DNA of 64,000 nucleotides from Azorhizobium caulinodans ORS 571 (GTDB lineage Bacteria; Pseudomonadota; Alphaproteobacteria; Rhizobiales; Xanthobacteraceae): the NCBI RefSeq assembly GCF_000010525.1, contig NC_009937.1, positions 5,112,001 to 5,176,000 of the forward strand. The letters run 5' to 3'. The notes under the pieces were generated by a model that saw only the letters and a program-made list of their open reading frames with translations, was not told the origin of the DNA and searched no databases. Position 1 is the stretch's first letter. Each line of letters starts with the position of its first letter. This document shows positions 28,160 through 36,385 of this stretch, piece after piece. Position numbers and translations under genes: made by a program.

Positions 28160-30166
28160 TCACGGTGCGGGCGTCGGGACGGCCGCGGCCAGCGCGTCCA
28201 TGCGCGCCCGCTCCTTGCGGAAGGCATCCGCAAGATCGCCCTGGAGAATGCGCCCGCCCGCGAGCTTCACGCGGGTGGGGTCCGCATAGTGGCCGTTGAT
28301 CCGCAGTTCGTAATAAAGATGCGGGCCGGTGGACAGGCCGGTGGAGCCCACATAGGCGATCACCTGCCCCTGCCGCACCCGCTGGCCAACCTTCAGGCCC
28401 GACGGGAAGCCCTCCACATGGGCATAGGTGGTCTCGTAGCCGCCATCGTGCCGCACGCGCACATATTTGCCGTAGCCCCACTCGTAATCGATCTTCTCGA
28501 CCACGCCCGCCCCCGCCGCCACGATGGGCGAGCCGGCGGGACCGGTATAGTCCACGCCATTGTGGAAGCGGCGGTCGTGCAGGATGGGGTGGATGCGCCA
28601 GCCGAAGCCGTCATTGAGCCGGCCGGCCGCGAAGGGCTTGCGCAGCAGCATCTTCGTCACCGAATGGCCATCGGAATCGTAATAGTCCGTCGCCCCATCG
28701 TCCGCGGTCCGGAAGCGGTAATAGCGGCGCTCCTTGCCGTCGGCCTTCAGGCGCACGAAGGCGATGTCCTGCTGGAAGGCTTCCGGCCGGTTGTCGTTGC
28801 GGTCCGGCGGACCATAGACAAGATCGATGCTGTCCTCCGCCCCGAGCGGCGCGTCGAGGTCCACGTCGTGCTCCGCGAGGCGCAGGATGGCCTCCACCAT
28901 GCCCTCGTCCACCACATGGGCGTCGGCCAGCTTGTAGAGCCCGTCGCGGATGGAGAGGCCGTCGATGAGGGACGGGTCCACCTCGCCATCGGCCAATGCG
29001 GTGGGGGTAACGGGCGGGGCATCGGGCATCGGCACATAGGCGCCGGCATCGGTGGCCACGAGGCGGGCCACCGGCTTTCCGGCGCGGGCGAGGCTCGCCT
29101 TGATCGGACGCGGCGGACGGGCGCTTTCCTCCCCCTTCGGCTCGGAGAGCACCAGTTCCTCGCCGCCCGCGAAGGCCGGCTTGCCGGCCATGGCCGCCTT
29201 GCGCAGGGCGGTCGCCAGCACCTGCGCATCCTCGCTGTCGAGGCCCGCGGCGCGCAGCATGTCCTCGGGCGCATCGCCGGGCTTGGCGACGAGGACCCGG
29301 TCCACTGTCGCCGGCTCATGCGGATGCTTGGCGAGGACGGACACATTCACCGGCTCGCCGATGGCGGTGAGATCGTCCTCGAACATGGCAAGGCTGGGGG
29401 CCGGAGGTCCTTCCTGGGGCGGCGGAGCAGGCGTCGGAGGCGGAGGCACCGAGGCGCCAGTGAGGATTTCGGGCGGCAGATGACTCGGCGGAGGCGGAGG
29501 CGGCGCGAAGCCGAGAGCGGTCGGCGGTGGCGGAGGCGCCGTATTCGGGTGGCGGGCCATGGCCTCCAGCGCCGCCGCGGCGGCAGCCTGGGCTTCCGCC
29601 ACCCGCGAATGGGCGGCCTTCAGCCCCGCGCGCCGCGCGCTGGCCACCGCATGGGCGGACATGTTGGCCGCCATGGGCGGCGGCACATCGGCACCCGCAT
29701 CGGGCAGCTCGCCGTCTTCCGCCGGCAGGGGCGGGCGGGGACGGGGCGCCGGCGGCTGGTCGGCGGCGGCGGCCACCACCGTCGCAAGCTTGGTCGCCAC
29801 ATGCACGAAGGCGTGCATGCCCGAGGCGGTGAGCTGCTCCACTTTCACTTCGCGCTTCAGCGCCGAGGCATCGGCGCGGGCTTGCTGGGTGTGCAGGCGG
29901 TCGCCGCGCGGCTTCTCGACGCCGGAGCGCCGACCCGCCAGCACCGGCCGCACCACATGCCGGCTGTCGCGGGTGATGGAGGCGAAGAGCGCCCCGCACA
30001 TGAGCGCGAGCGCCACGCCGCCCATGAGGCCGGTGGCGGAGAGCCAGCGCCGGTTGAAACGCGCCCGCGCGGGACGCGAGCCGGCCTCGCCATGCTCCGC
30101 GCCATCGAGGCCGAGGGGCGGCGCCTCATAGGAGAGGTCGGCTTTCAGGAAGACGGCGGCTGTCAC
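28160..30166 (-). CDS. M23-type peptidase-like protein, membrane anchored, altered zinc site
   Basis: A 668-residue envelope protein. A single membrane segment at about 36-56 (WLSATGLMGGVALALMCGALFA) follows a cytoplasmic N-terminus. A long Ala/Pro-rich periplasmic region, with runs of prolines, leads to a LysM-like/intermediate domain and a C-terminal M23 (LytM) domain. The domain keeps H535-x3-D539 (HNGVD), the YAH motif (His583) and His616, but the last residue of the usual HxH is Tyr618 (PHLYYEL). In LytM that position is a zinc ligand, so activity may be altered or lost, with a role as an amidase activator or scaffold instead. I chose the GTG at 30166 (VTAAVFLKADL) because AGGAG lies 10 bases before it. 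Confidence 0.82.
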   Translation of the reverse strand: MTAAVFLKADLSYEAPPLGLDGAEHGEAGSRPARARFNRRWLSATGLMGGVALALMCGALFASITRDSRHVVRPVLAGRRSGVEKPRGDRLHTQQARADASALKREVKVEQLTASGMHAFVHVATKLATVVAAAADQPPAPRPRPPLPAEDGELPDAGADVPPPMAANMSAHAVASARRAGLKAAHSRVAEAQAAAAAALEAMARHPNTAPPPPPTALGFAPPPPPPSHLPPEILTGASVPPPPTPAPPPQEGPPAPSLAMFEDDLTAIGEPVNVSVLAKHPHEPATVDRVLVAKPGDAPEDMLRAAGLDSEDAQVLATALRKAAMAGKPAFAGGEELVLSEPKGEESARPPRPIKASLARAGKPVARLVATDAGAYVPMPDAPPVTPTALADGEVDPSLIDGLSIRDGLYKLADAHVVDEGMVEAILRLAEHDVDLDAPLGAEDSIDLVYGPPDRNDNRPEAFQQDIAFVRLKADGKERRYYRFRTADDGATDYYDSDGHSVTKMLLRKPFAAGRLNDGFGWRIHPILHDRRFHNGVDYTGPAGSPIVAAGAGVVEKIDYEWGYGKYVRVRHDGGYETTYAHVEGFPSGLKVGQRVRQGQVIAYVGSTGLSTGPHLYYELRINGHYADPTRVKLAGGRILQGDLADAFRKERARMDALAAAVPTPAP

Positions 30167-30414
30167 GCGGGCACGGCTCCTGGCACCGGCCGGCGATGGT
30201 CCAGGCCGGCAGGGCGCAGCATGCGCCGCCTCAGACGCTGGATGGATCGCGGCATGCCTCGGCGTCTCCCTTGCCAGCCCCCTTGCGAGGCGCGCGACCT
30301 CTCCTTGCGGATTTGCACGCCATGTACCGGACAGGCCATCGTAATGTGGCGGCCTTGGGGCTTCCGCAGCGGCTGCCGTAGCGGTACAACGCCTTGGAAA
30401 TGAAGGAGAACGCC

Positions 30415-31332
30415 ATGAGCTGGATGCCGTCATCGGACCCCGTGCTGGGCGATCCCCATTCCTGCGACAAGCTCGACCTCGTGATCGTGCCCCGGGTGCG
30501 CGACCTCGGTGACGGTTTCGCGGTCCGACGGGCCCTGCCGCACGGCAAGCGGCAGATGGTCGGCCCATTCATCTTCTTCGACCAGATGGGCCCGGTGCAG
30601 TTCCTGCCCGGCCATGGGCTGGACGTGCGGCCGCATCCGCATATCGGCCTTGCCACCGTCACCTATCTGTTCGACGGCCGTATCCTGCACAAGGACAGCG
30701 AGGGCAATGCGCTGGAGATCACGCCCGGCGCCATGAACCTCATGACCGCCGGACGCGGCATCGCCCATTCCGAGCGCTCGCCGCTGGAGGCGCGCACGGG
30801 CACGCAGACCATGGCCGGCATCCAGAGCTGGATCGCCTTGCCCGCCGCGCAGGAGGAGATCGATCCCTCCTTCCAGCATTTCTCGGCCTCCACCCTGCCC
30901 ACGGTGGAGGATTGCGGCATCAGCGCCCGCATCATCGCCGGCTCCGCCTTCGGCGTGCGCTCGCCGGTGCGCACCGCCTCCGAATGGCTCTATGCGGAAG
31001 TCTGCCTCGATGCCGCCGCGCAGATCCCGCTTGATCCCGATACGGAGGAGCGGGGTGTCTATGTGGCGGAGGGCGAGGTGGAAGTGGCCGGCGACGTGTT
31101 CGAGGGGCCGCGCCTCCTCATCTTCCGGCCCGGCGACCGCATCACCATCCGCGCCACCCGCAATTCCCGCCTGATGCTGCTGGGCGGCACGGCGCTGGAA
31201 GGGCCGCGCTACATCTGGTGGAACTTCGTGTCCTCCCGCAAGGAACGCATCGAACAGGCCAAGGAAGACTGGAAGCAGGGCCGGTTCGCCACAGTGCCGG
31301 ACGAGAGCGAGTTCATCCCCCTGCCGGAATGA
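30415..31332 (+). CDS. Pirin-family bicupin protein
   Basis: A 305-residue cytoplasmic bicupin. The metal site of the N-terminal cupin is intact: His74 and His76 in RPHPHIGLATVTYLF, His118 and Glu120 in GRGIAHSERS. Bacterial homologues have quercetinase-like dioxygenase activity or bind metabolic enzymes; which applies is unknown. The ATG at 30415 has AAGGAGA at ideal spacing. The 248-base gap upstream, divergent from the M23 gene, should hold both promoters. Confidence 0.92.
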   Translation: MSWMPSSDPVLGDPHSCDKLDLVIVPRVRDLGDGFAVRRALPHGKRQMVGPFIFFDQMGPVQFLPGHGLDVRPHPHIGLATVTYLFDGRILHKDSEGNALEITPGAMNLMTAGRGIAHSERSPLEARTGTQTMAGIQSWIALPAAQEEIDPSFQHFSASTLPTVEDCGISARIIAGSAFGVRSPVRTASEWLYAEVCLDAAAQIPLDPDTEERGVYVAEGEVEVAGDVFEGPRLLIFRPGDRITIRATRNSRLMLLGGTALEGPRYIWWNFVSSRKERIEQAKEDWKQGRFATVPDESEFIPLPE

Positions 31333-31739
31333 ACGCGAAAGTAAGAAATCTGAACTGAACAAAGCAGTCGCACGCGCGATGAAAATCGGATCTTTTCCAC
31401 TTACGATTGTGGATGATGTGCATGACGACAAAAGGCAGCCATTGAAACAGCAACAGTCATTGCCGCCCGGCCTGCATCTAATTCATTGATTTTGAAAGAT
31501 TTATTTTCTGTTTGGCGTAGCGACTGACCATCTACATATCGCGCGGACCAACCGATGAGCCCCCCAAATATGGGTTTGACGGCGGCGTTAGACTCGCAAT
31601 AGCGTCGCGGCCATCACTTCTTCGAGTGATTTGGGCACAACTGTCAGTCTCCTTCTCGACCCTCGCCTTCCAACCGCCGCATTTCGGCGATGGTCGCAGG
31701 AAGAGGAGCTGGGCTCTTTCCCGGCCCGGAGACCGTTAT

Positions 31740-31944
31740 GATGGTTTGTCCGTTGAACACTCCCGTGCGGGTGCGTGCCTATGTGCGCTTCCGCTTCGGG
31801 AAGTGGGAGAGCGTCTGCTCTCACTGCCGTGGACTGCCCCGTCACTGACTGGACAGCCCACAGCGAGACACCGGCTAGGGCATAGATTTGAGCGTCCAAC
31901 CCTAGGCGGACATGGGGAGCGCCGGCCGTACGGCCGGCGCTTTT
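31740..31944 (+). ncRNA. Candidate small RNA with hairpins and terminator
   Basis: Inside a non-coding region, successive short stems occur in one direction: CCCG/CGGG at 31762-31771, CTTCC/GGAAG at 31788-31803, GAGAGC/GCTCTC at 31807-31822. They end in a 10-bp perfect GC-rich stem with a TTTT tail at 31918-31944. The layout is that of a trans-acting or housekeeping small RNA on the plus strand. The 5' end is a guess, no promoter was fixed, and I could not match it to 6S, SRP, RNase P or tmRNA. An unrecognised family or a long 5' leader of the next gene are alternatives. Confidence 0.35.
31918..31944 (+). terminator. Strong intrinsic terminator in non-coding DNA
   Basis: The 24-base perfect palindrome at 31918-31941 folds into a 10-bp stem (arms AGCGCCGGCC and GGCCGGCGCT) with loop GTAC, followed by TTTT on the plus strand. 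It is 586 bases beyond the pirin stop, too far to be that gene's obvious terminator, so it implies another transcript ending here. Confidence 0.75.
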
Positions 31945-32088
31945 CATGGGCAAACGCCCACTGAACTCACTTTACCCCGAATGACGCGCCTCGCAATCGA
32001 CTTATCTTGAAATCCACGTCGTCTTCGGTGCGGTGCCCTGTCTCCGCTCCACTTACTTTAGGCTGGTCTTCCCAAAGGAGAGACGGCC

Positions 32089-32289
32089 ATGACCGAGACA
32101 TCGAACGACGCCCAGCCCCCGGTGCCCGTCCATCCGGAGGAACTGAAAGCGACCTGGGAGCTCAACCTCGGCAAGCTCCATATGGCGGCCAGCGCCCGCT
32201 GCACGCCCGCCGGCATCGTCGCGGCTGGCGTCGTCGCGACCGCCATTCTGCTGGCGACCCGAGCCCTCATCCGCGCCCGGCGGCCCTGA
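32089..32289 (+). CDS. Small single-span membrane protein
   Basis: A 66-residue protein with one hydrophobic segment near its C-terminus (GIVAAGVVATAILLATRALI, about 42-61) ending in a basic tail RARRP, and a polar N-terminus (TETSNDAQPPVPVHPEELK). The ribosome-binding site AAAGGAGAGA lies 7 bases before the ATG, which is the best support that it is translated. No family is recognised. It lies upstream of, and in the same direction as, the tetR exporter operon, but that operon has its own promoter. Confidence 0.7.
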   Translation: MTETSNDAQPPVPVHPEELKATWELNLGKLHMAASARCTPAGIVAAGVVATAILLATRALIRARRP

Positions 32290-32340
32290 AATCATCGCTC
32301 CGTTCAAGGTGGCGATTTTGAGCCGCATTGCCACTTGCGG

Positions 32341-32369
32341 TTGACTGACTGACGGGTCAGTCATAACCT
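32341..32369 (+). promoter_or_regulatory. tetR promoter with operator between -35 and -10
   Basis: -35 TTGACT (32341-32346) and -10 TAACCT (32364-32369) are 17 bp apart. The perfect palindrome TGACTGAC-GG-GTCAGTCA (32346-32363) fills the spacer. A TetR-family dimer bound there would block RNA polymerase, giving autorepression. Transcription would begin close to 32376-32377, at the ATG itself. Confidence 0.75.
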
Positions 32370-32376
32370 TGGGGGC

Positions 32377-33006
32377 ATGACTGAGCCCTCCTCCGTCCGC
32401 CGCCCCCCCGACAAGGCCGCCCGCCGCGCCGACATCCTCAAGGCCGCGCTGGAGGTGTTTGCAGCCAATGGCTATGCCAGCGCCCGGCTCGACGACGTGG
32501 CGCGGGCGGCGGGCGTGGCAAAGGGTACGCTCTATCTCTATTTCGCCGACAAGCAGGCGCTGTTCGAAGGGCTCATCAAGGAGAACCTCGCGCCCATACC
32601 CGACCTCGCGCTAGAGATGCTCAACGCCTTCGACGGGCCGACAGAGGACCTCATCCGCGCCCTCTCCGGCGTACTGCTTGCCCGCATCCAGACGCCGCCG
32701 GTGCGGCAGGTGATGCAGCTCATGATCAGCGAGGGGCACCGCTTTCCGGAACTCGCCGCCTTCCATTATCGCGAGGTGGTCACCCAGGGACTCGAGGTGG
32801 TCCGCGCCATCGTCAGGCGCGGCCAGACGCGCGGCGAGATCGAGGGCGACGGCCTGCTGCGCCATCCGCAGGTGCTGTTCGCGCCGGTCATTACCCTCGT
32901 GGTGTGGAACATGACCTTCGACAAGGTGGCGCCCCTCGATGAGCGCCGGTTTGCGGACGATTATATCGCGCTGCTGCTGGGTGGCCTGAAGGGGGAGAGC
33001 GCCTGA
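32377..33006 (+). CDS. TetR-family transcriptional regulator
   Basis: A 209-residue repressor. The N-terminal helix-turn-helix is at about 15-60 (RRADILKAALEVFAANGYASARLDDVARAAGVAKGTLYLYF split over the motif), followed by an alpha-helical ligand domain. There is no Shine-Dalgarno signal before the ATG and the promoter sits directly upstream, so the mRNA is probably leaderless. It overlaps the hlyD-like gene by one base (TGATG). The arrangement TetR-HlyD-ATPase-permease resembles E. coli cecR-ybhGFSR, where the repressor controls the pump; the inducer here is unknown. Confidence 0.93.
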   Translation: MTEPSSVRRPPDKAARRADILKAALEVFAANGYASARLDDVARAAGVAKGTLYLYFADKQALFEGLIKENLAPIPDLALEMLNAFDGPTEDLIRALSGVLLARIQTPPVRQVMQLMISEGHRFPELAAFHYREVVTQGLEVVRAIVRRGQTRGEIEGDGLLRHPQVLFAPVITLVVWNMTFDKVAPLDERRFADDYIALLLGGLKGESA

Positions 33007-33974
33007 TGCGCCGCCTTCGCCTCGCCCTCCCGCTGCTCCTCCTCCCGCTGCTCCTCCTCGCGCTCGCGGGCTGCGACGGCTCCGGTCCGCGCGGCTATTC
33101 CGGCTATGTGGAGGGCGACCTTCTCTATATCGGGCCGGAAGAGGCGGGGCGCCTCGCCGCCCTGAAGGTGGCGGAAGGCGCCAAGGTGTCCGCAGGAACG
33201 GTGCTGGCCGGTGTCGAGGACGACATCCAGAAGGCGGACCTCGCGGCCGCCGAGGCCGCCCTTGCGCAGGCCGAGGCCCGGCTCGCCAAGGCGAAGGCGG
33301 CGACCCAGCGGCCGGAGGAAATCGCCATCCTCAGCGCCGGCGAGCGGCGGGCGGCGGCGGCGCTCGATCTCGCTCGCATCGAACTGGAGCGCCAGAAGAC
33401 GCTGGTGCCGAAGGGCGCCTCCTCGCAGGCCAATCTCGACACCGCCCAGCACACCTACGACCAGAACCAGGCCAGCCTCGACGAGATCCGCCGCCAGATC
33501 GACGTGGCCAGGATCGCATCCCGCGACGAGGACATCGCCGCTGCGGAGGCCGCCGTGCGCAATGCCAAGGCGACGTCCGACGCCGCCGCCGTGCGGCTCA
33601 AACGCCGGGCCCTCCACGCCCCGCAGGACGGCACGGTGCAGACGCTTTATTACCGCGTGGGCGAACTGGTCCCGGAAGGGCGCCCGGTCCTGTCACTTCT
33701 GCCGCCGGGACAGGTGAAGGTGCGCTTCTTCATCCCCGAGGCCGACCTGCCCAAGGTGAGGATCGGCGCGCCGGTGAGCGTTTCCTGCGACGGCTGCCAG
33801 CCGATCACGGCCGACATCTCCTTCATCTCCGACAGCGCGGAATATACCCCGCCGGTCATCTACAGCCGCGAGGAGCGCTCCAAGCTCGTCTATCTCATCG
33901 AGGCGCGCCCGCGCGATCCCGCCCGCGCCCGGCCGGGCCAGCCCGTGACCGTAACGCTGGACGCCGCGCCATGA
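33006..33974 (+). CDS. HlyD-family membrane fusion lipoprotein
   Basis: A 322-residue periplasmic adaptor of an export pump (YbhG-like). The N-terminus is a lipoprotein signal with lipobox LAGC (Cys23), so it should be anchored by lipid rather than by a membrane helix. Then GYVEGDLLYIGPEEAGRLAALKV begins the biotinyl-lipoyl half; a coiled-coil hairpin covers about 75-190 (LAAAEAALAQAEARLAKAKAA); the second lipoyl half and beta barrel follow (LHAPQDGTVQTLYYRVGELV). It overlaps tetR by one base and the ATPase gene by four. Confidence 0.92.
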   Translation: MRRLRLALPLLLLPLLLLALAGCDGSGPRGYSGYVEGDLLYIGPEEAGRLAALKVAEGAKVSAGTVLAGVEDDIQKADLAAAEAALAQAEARLAKAKAATQRPEEIAILSAGERRAAAALDLARIELERQKTLVPKGASSQANLDTAQHTYDQNQASLDEIRRQIDVARIASRDEDIAAAEAAVRNAKATSDAAAVRLKRRALHAPQDGTVQTLYYRVGELVPEGRPVLSLLPPGQVKVRFFIPEADLPKVRIGAPVSVSCDGCQPITADISFISDSAEYTPPVIYSREERSKLVYLIEARPRDPARARPGQPVTVTLDAAP

Positions 33975-34942
33975 CGGCGCCGGACACCTTCCGCCCGCCG
34001 GAGGTGGCCATCTCGGTGGAGGGGCTGAGCAAGAGGTTCGGCGAGCGCCTCGTGGTGGACAATCTCACCATGAGCGTGCGGCGCGGGCAGATCTACGGCT
34101 TCCTCGGCCCCAACGGCTCGGGCAAGACCACCACCATCCGCATGCTCTGCGGCCTGCTCACCCCGGACGCCGGGCAGGGCACCTGCCTCGGCCTCGACAT
34201 CCGCACCCAGTCACGCGAGATCCGCAAGCACGTGGGCTACATGACGCAGAAATTCTCGCTCTATACGGACCTCTCCGTGCGCGAGAATCTGGAGTTCGTG
34301 GCCCGTCTCTACGGCGTGCCGGCCCCTGAGGATGCCGCGCAGGAAGCGATCCGGCGCCTCGGTCTGGAAGGGCGGGGCAAGCAGCTGGCGGGCGAGCTCT
34401 CCGGTGGATGGAAACAGCGCCTCGCGCTGGGCGCCTGCATCCTGCCCCAGCCGCAACTGCTCCTGCTGGACGAGCCGACCGCCGGCGTCGACCCGCAGGC
34501 GCGGCGCGAGTTCTGGGCGCAGATCCATGATCTGGCCGCCGAAGGGCTCACCGTGCTCGTCTCCACCCATTACATGGACGAGGCCGAGCGCTGCCACGAG
34601 ATCGCATATATCGCCTATGGCCACCTGCTGGCGCAGGGGACCGTCGCCGAGGTGATCGCCAGCTCCGGCCTCGTGACCTATGTGGTGGAGGCGACCCGCG
34701 AGGCGCCCGACCCCGCCGCCGCCATCGCCGCCATCGGCAAGGCGCTCGCCGCCGATCCGGCGGTGGAGATGGTGGCGCCCTTCGGCGTCAGCCTCCACGT
34801 CTCCGGCCATGACGCCGCCGCGCTGGAAGCCGCCATCACCCCGCACCGCGCGCGCGAGGGGATCGTCTGGCGGCGGGAGACGGCGACGCTGGAGGACGTG
34901 TTCATCGACCTGATGTTGCGTTCCAGGGACAATATGGAATGA
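33971..34942 (+). CDS. ABC-2 type exporter ATPase
   Basis: A 323-residue ATPase. Walker A GPNGSGKT is at 46-53, signature LSGGWKQRLALG, Walker B LLLLDEPTAGVD, and the switch His in VSTHYMDEAERC. The C-terminal ~90 residues form the extra domain common in ABC-2 drug or lipid exporters (YbhF-like, but one ATPase domain instead of two). It overlaps both neighbours by ATGA, so adaptor, ATPase and permease are co-translated. Confidence 0.93.
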   Translation: MTAPDTFRPPEVAISVEGLSKRFGERLVVDNLTMSVRRGQIYGFLGPNGSGKTTTIRMLCGLLTPDAGQGTCLGLDIRTQSREIRKHVGYMTQKFSLYTDLSVRENLEFVARLYGVPAPEDAAQEAIRRLGLEGRGKQLAGELSGGWKQRLALGACILPQPQLLLLDEPTAGVDPQARREFWAQIHDLAAEGLTVLVSTHYMDEAERCHEIAYIAYGHLLAQGTVAEVIASSGLVTYVVEATREAPDPAAAIAAIGKALAADPAVEMVAPFGVSLHVSGHDAAALEAAITPHRAREGIVWRRETATLEDVFIDLMLRSRDNME

Positions 34943-36075
34943 GCGCGGGGGCCGACATCGCCGGCTTCCTGCGCCGGGTGGCCGCCATGGTGCGCAAGGA
35001 GTTCATCCAGCTCCGCCGCGACCGGGTGACCTTCGCCACCATGATCATGATCCCGCTGCTGCAGCTGATCCTCTTCGGCTATGCCATCAACACCACGCCG
35101 CGCCACCTGCCCACCGCCGTCTTCGCGCATGAGAATACGGAGGCGACGCGCGCCATCCTCGCGGCGCTGAAGAACACCGCCTTCTTCAATCTCACCCACG
35201 AGCCCCGCAGCGAGGCGGAGGCCGAGCACCTGATCCGCAGCGGCGACGTGTTGTTCATGGTGGAGATCCCCGCTGGCTTCGAGCGCGCGCTGCGCCGTGG
35301 AGAGACGCCGCAATTGCTCGTCGCCGCCGATGCGACCGATCCCGTCGCGTCCGGAAATGCGCTCGGCGCGCTGTCCGGCGTCGTCACTTCCGCGCTCACC
35401 CGCGCCCGCTTCGTGGATGCGCCGGGCACCATGCCGTTCGAGATCGTGCAGCACCGGCGCTACAATCCCGCCGGCACGTCCCAGCTCAATATCGTGCCCG
35501 GCCTGCTCGGCACCATCCTCACCATGACCATGCTCATCTTCACCGCGCTGTCCGTCACGCGCGAGGTGGAGCGGGGCACCATGGAGAGCCTGCTCTCCAT
35601 GCCCATCCATCCGGTGGAGATCATGCTGGGCAAGATCATCCCCTATGTGCTGGTGGGCATCATGCAGGGGGTGCTCATCCTCGGCGCCGGCATGATCCTG
35701 TTCAACGTGCCGCTGGAGGGGAGCCTTGCGCTGCTCAGCCTCGCCACGCTGCTCTTCATCACCGCCAACCTCGCCACCGGCTACACCTTCTCCACGCTGG
35801 CCCAGAACCAGCTGCAGGCGGTGCAGATGACCTTCATGTACTTCCTGCCCAACATCCTGCTGTCGGGCTTCATGTTCCCCTTCGCGGGCATGCCGGTGTG
35901 GGCGCAGTGGATCTCCGAATGCCTGCCGCTCACGCACTATCTGCGGATGGTGCGCGGCATCCTGCTGAAGGGCGCCACGCTGGTGGACGTGCAGAGCGAC
36001 ATGGGGATGCTGGCCCTGCTCATGCTGGCCGCAATGGCCATCGCGGTGCGACGTTTCCGCCAGACGCTGGACTGA
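34939..36075 (+). CDS. ABC-2 type exporter permease
   Basis: A 378-residue permease (YbhS/YbhR-like). The first membrane segment follows the cytoplasmic MVRKEFIQLRRDRVTFATMIMIPLLQLILFGYAI. A large periplasmic loop spans about 50-180, then five C-terminal membrane segments from about 185 (LLGTILTMTMLIFTALSVTREVERGTMESLLSMPI) to the end. Only one permease gene is present where E. coli has two, so it should act as a homodimer. The substrate is not predictable; relatives export drugs or lipids. Confidence 0.92.
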   Translation: MSAGADIAGFLRRVAAMVRKEFIQLRRDRVTFATMIMIPLLQLILFGYAINTTPRHLPTAVFAHENTEATRAILAALKNTAFFNLTHEPRSEAEAEHLIRSGDVLFMVEIPAGFERALRRGETPQLLVAADATDPVASGNALGALSGVVTSALTRARFVDAPGTMPFEIVQHRRYNPAGTSQLNIVPGLLGTILTMTMLIFTALSVTREVERGTMESLLSMPIHPVEIMLGKIIPYVLVGIMQGVLILGAGMILFNVPLEGSLALLSLATLLFITANLATGYTFSTLAQNQLQAVQMTFMYFLPNILLSGFMFPFAGMPVWAQWISECLPLTHYLRMVRGILLKGATLVDVQSDMGMLALLMLAAMAIAVRRFRQTLD

Positions 36076-36385
36076 CGTTCCCTCGAGCTCGATCCGAGCG
36101 GTTTGGATCCGTCCGCTCCGTGAAACGCCCTCTAAACTCAAGCAAGAGAACGCCTGATCCCACCAGATCGCCATGCCATCTGATCGGCGCATGCCCCAAG
36201 GCAAACCCTTCACGGCCAAGACTTAGCCTCAATCTGGTGCAAGGCTTGCGGGAGCGGGCCTGCGACAACCAAGACGCGCTCCAGACCCCTCTCCTTTGAC
36301 TTGTATCAAGGTGAAACGACCCCCCTGCCGCAAGGTGCGGCCGAGGCTCGCGGGCGTGCGTCCGCCGCGCCGTAAGGGGTTGACC
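36076..36385 (+). promoter_or_regulatory. fixN upstream region
   Basis: A 310-base gap between the exporter permease and fixN. It contains the FNR/FixK site at 36296-36309 and a ribosome-binding site AAGGGG before the fixN ATG. A 90-base stretch before the FNR box shows nothing recognisable. Confidence 0.7.
36296..36309 (+). promoter_or_regulatory. FNR/FixK-type binding site (anaerobox)
   Basis: TTGAC-TTGT-ATCAA fits the TTGAT-N4-ATCAA consensus with one change. Its centre is 84 bases before the fixN ATG. If used as a class II site (-41.5), transcription would start near 36344. It predicts low-oxygen activation of the whole fixNOQP-GHIS block. Confidence 0.88.

Larger units (their letters stand above)
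31333..32088. other. 756-base non-coding region
   Basis: There is no convincing protein gene between the pirin stop and the small membrane protein. The first ~220 bases are AT-rich for this genome (for example tttgaaagatttattttctg near 31492-31511). The second half carries a chain of hairpins ending in a strong terminator at 31918-31944 (candidate small RNA, separate entry). The last ~90 bases lead to a good ribosome-binding site for the gene at 32089. Confidence 0.6.

Noticed and set aside
28130-30403. A 757-codon plus-strand frame opposite the M23 gene
   Set aside because: Composition is the mirror of the M23 gene; no ribosome-binding site or motif. The minus-strand protein has clear M23 motifs.
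31740-31944. Identification of the candidate RNA as 6S, SRP, RNase P or tmRNA
   Set aside because: None of the core sequences of those RNAs that I know is visible, so only an unnamed candidate is reported.
31588-31953. A 121-codon minus-strand frame in the non-coding region at 31.6-31.95 kb
   Set aside because: It runs through the palindromic terminator and the hairpin chain, has no ribosome-binding site and no recognisable domain.
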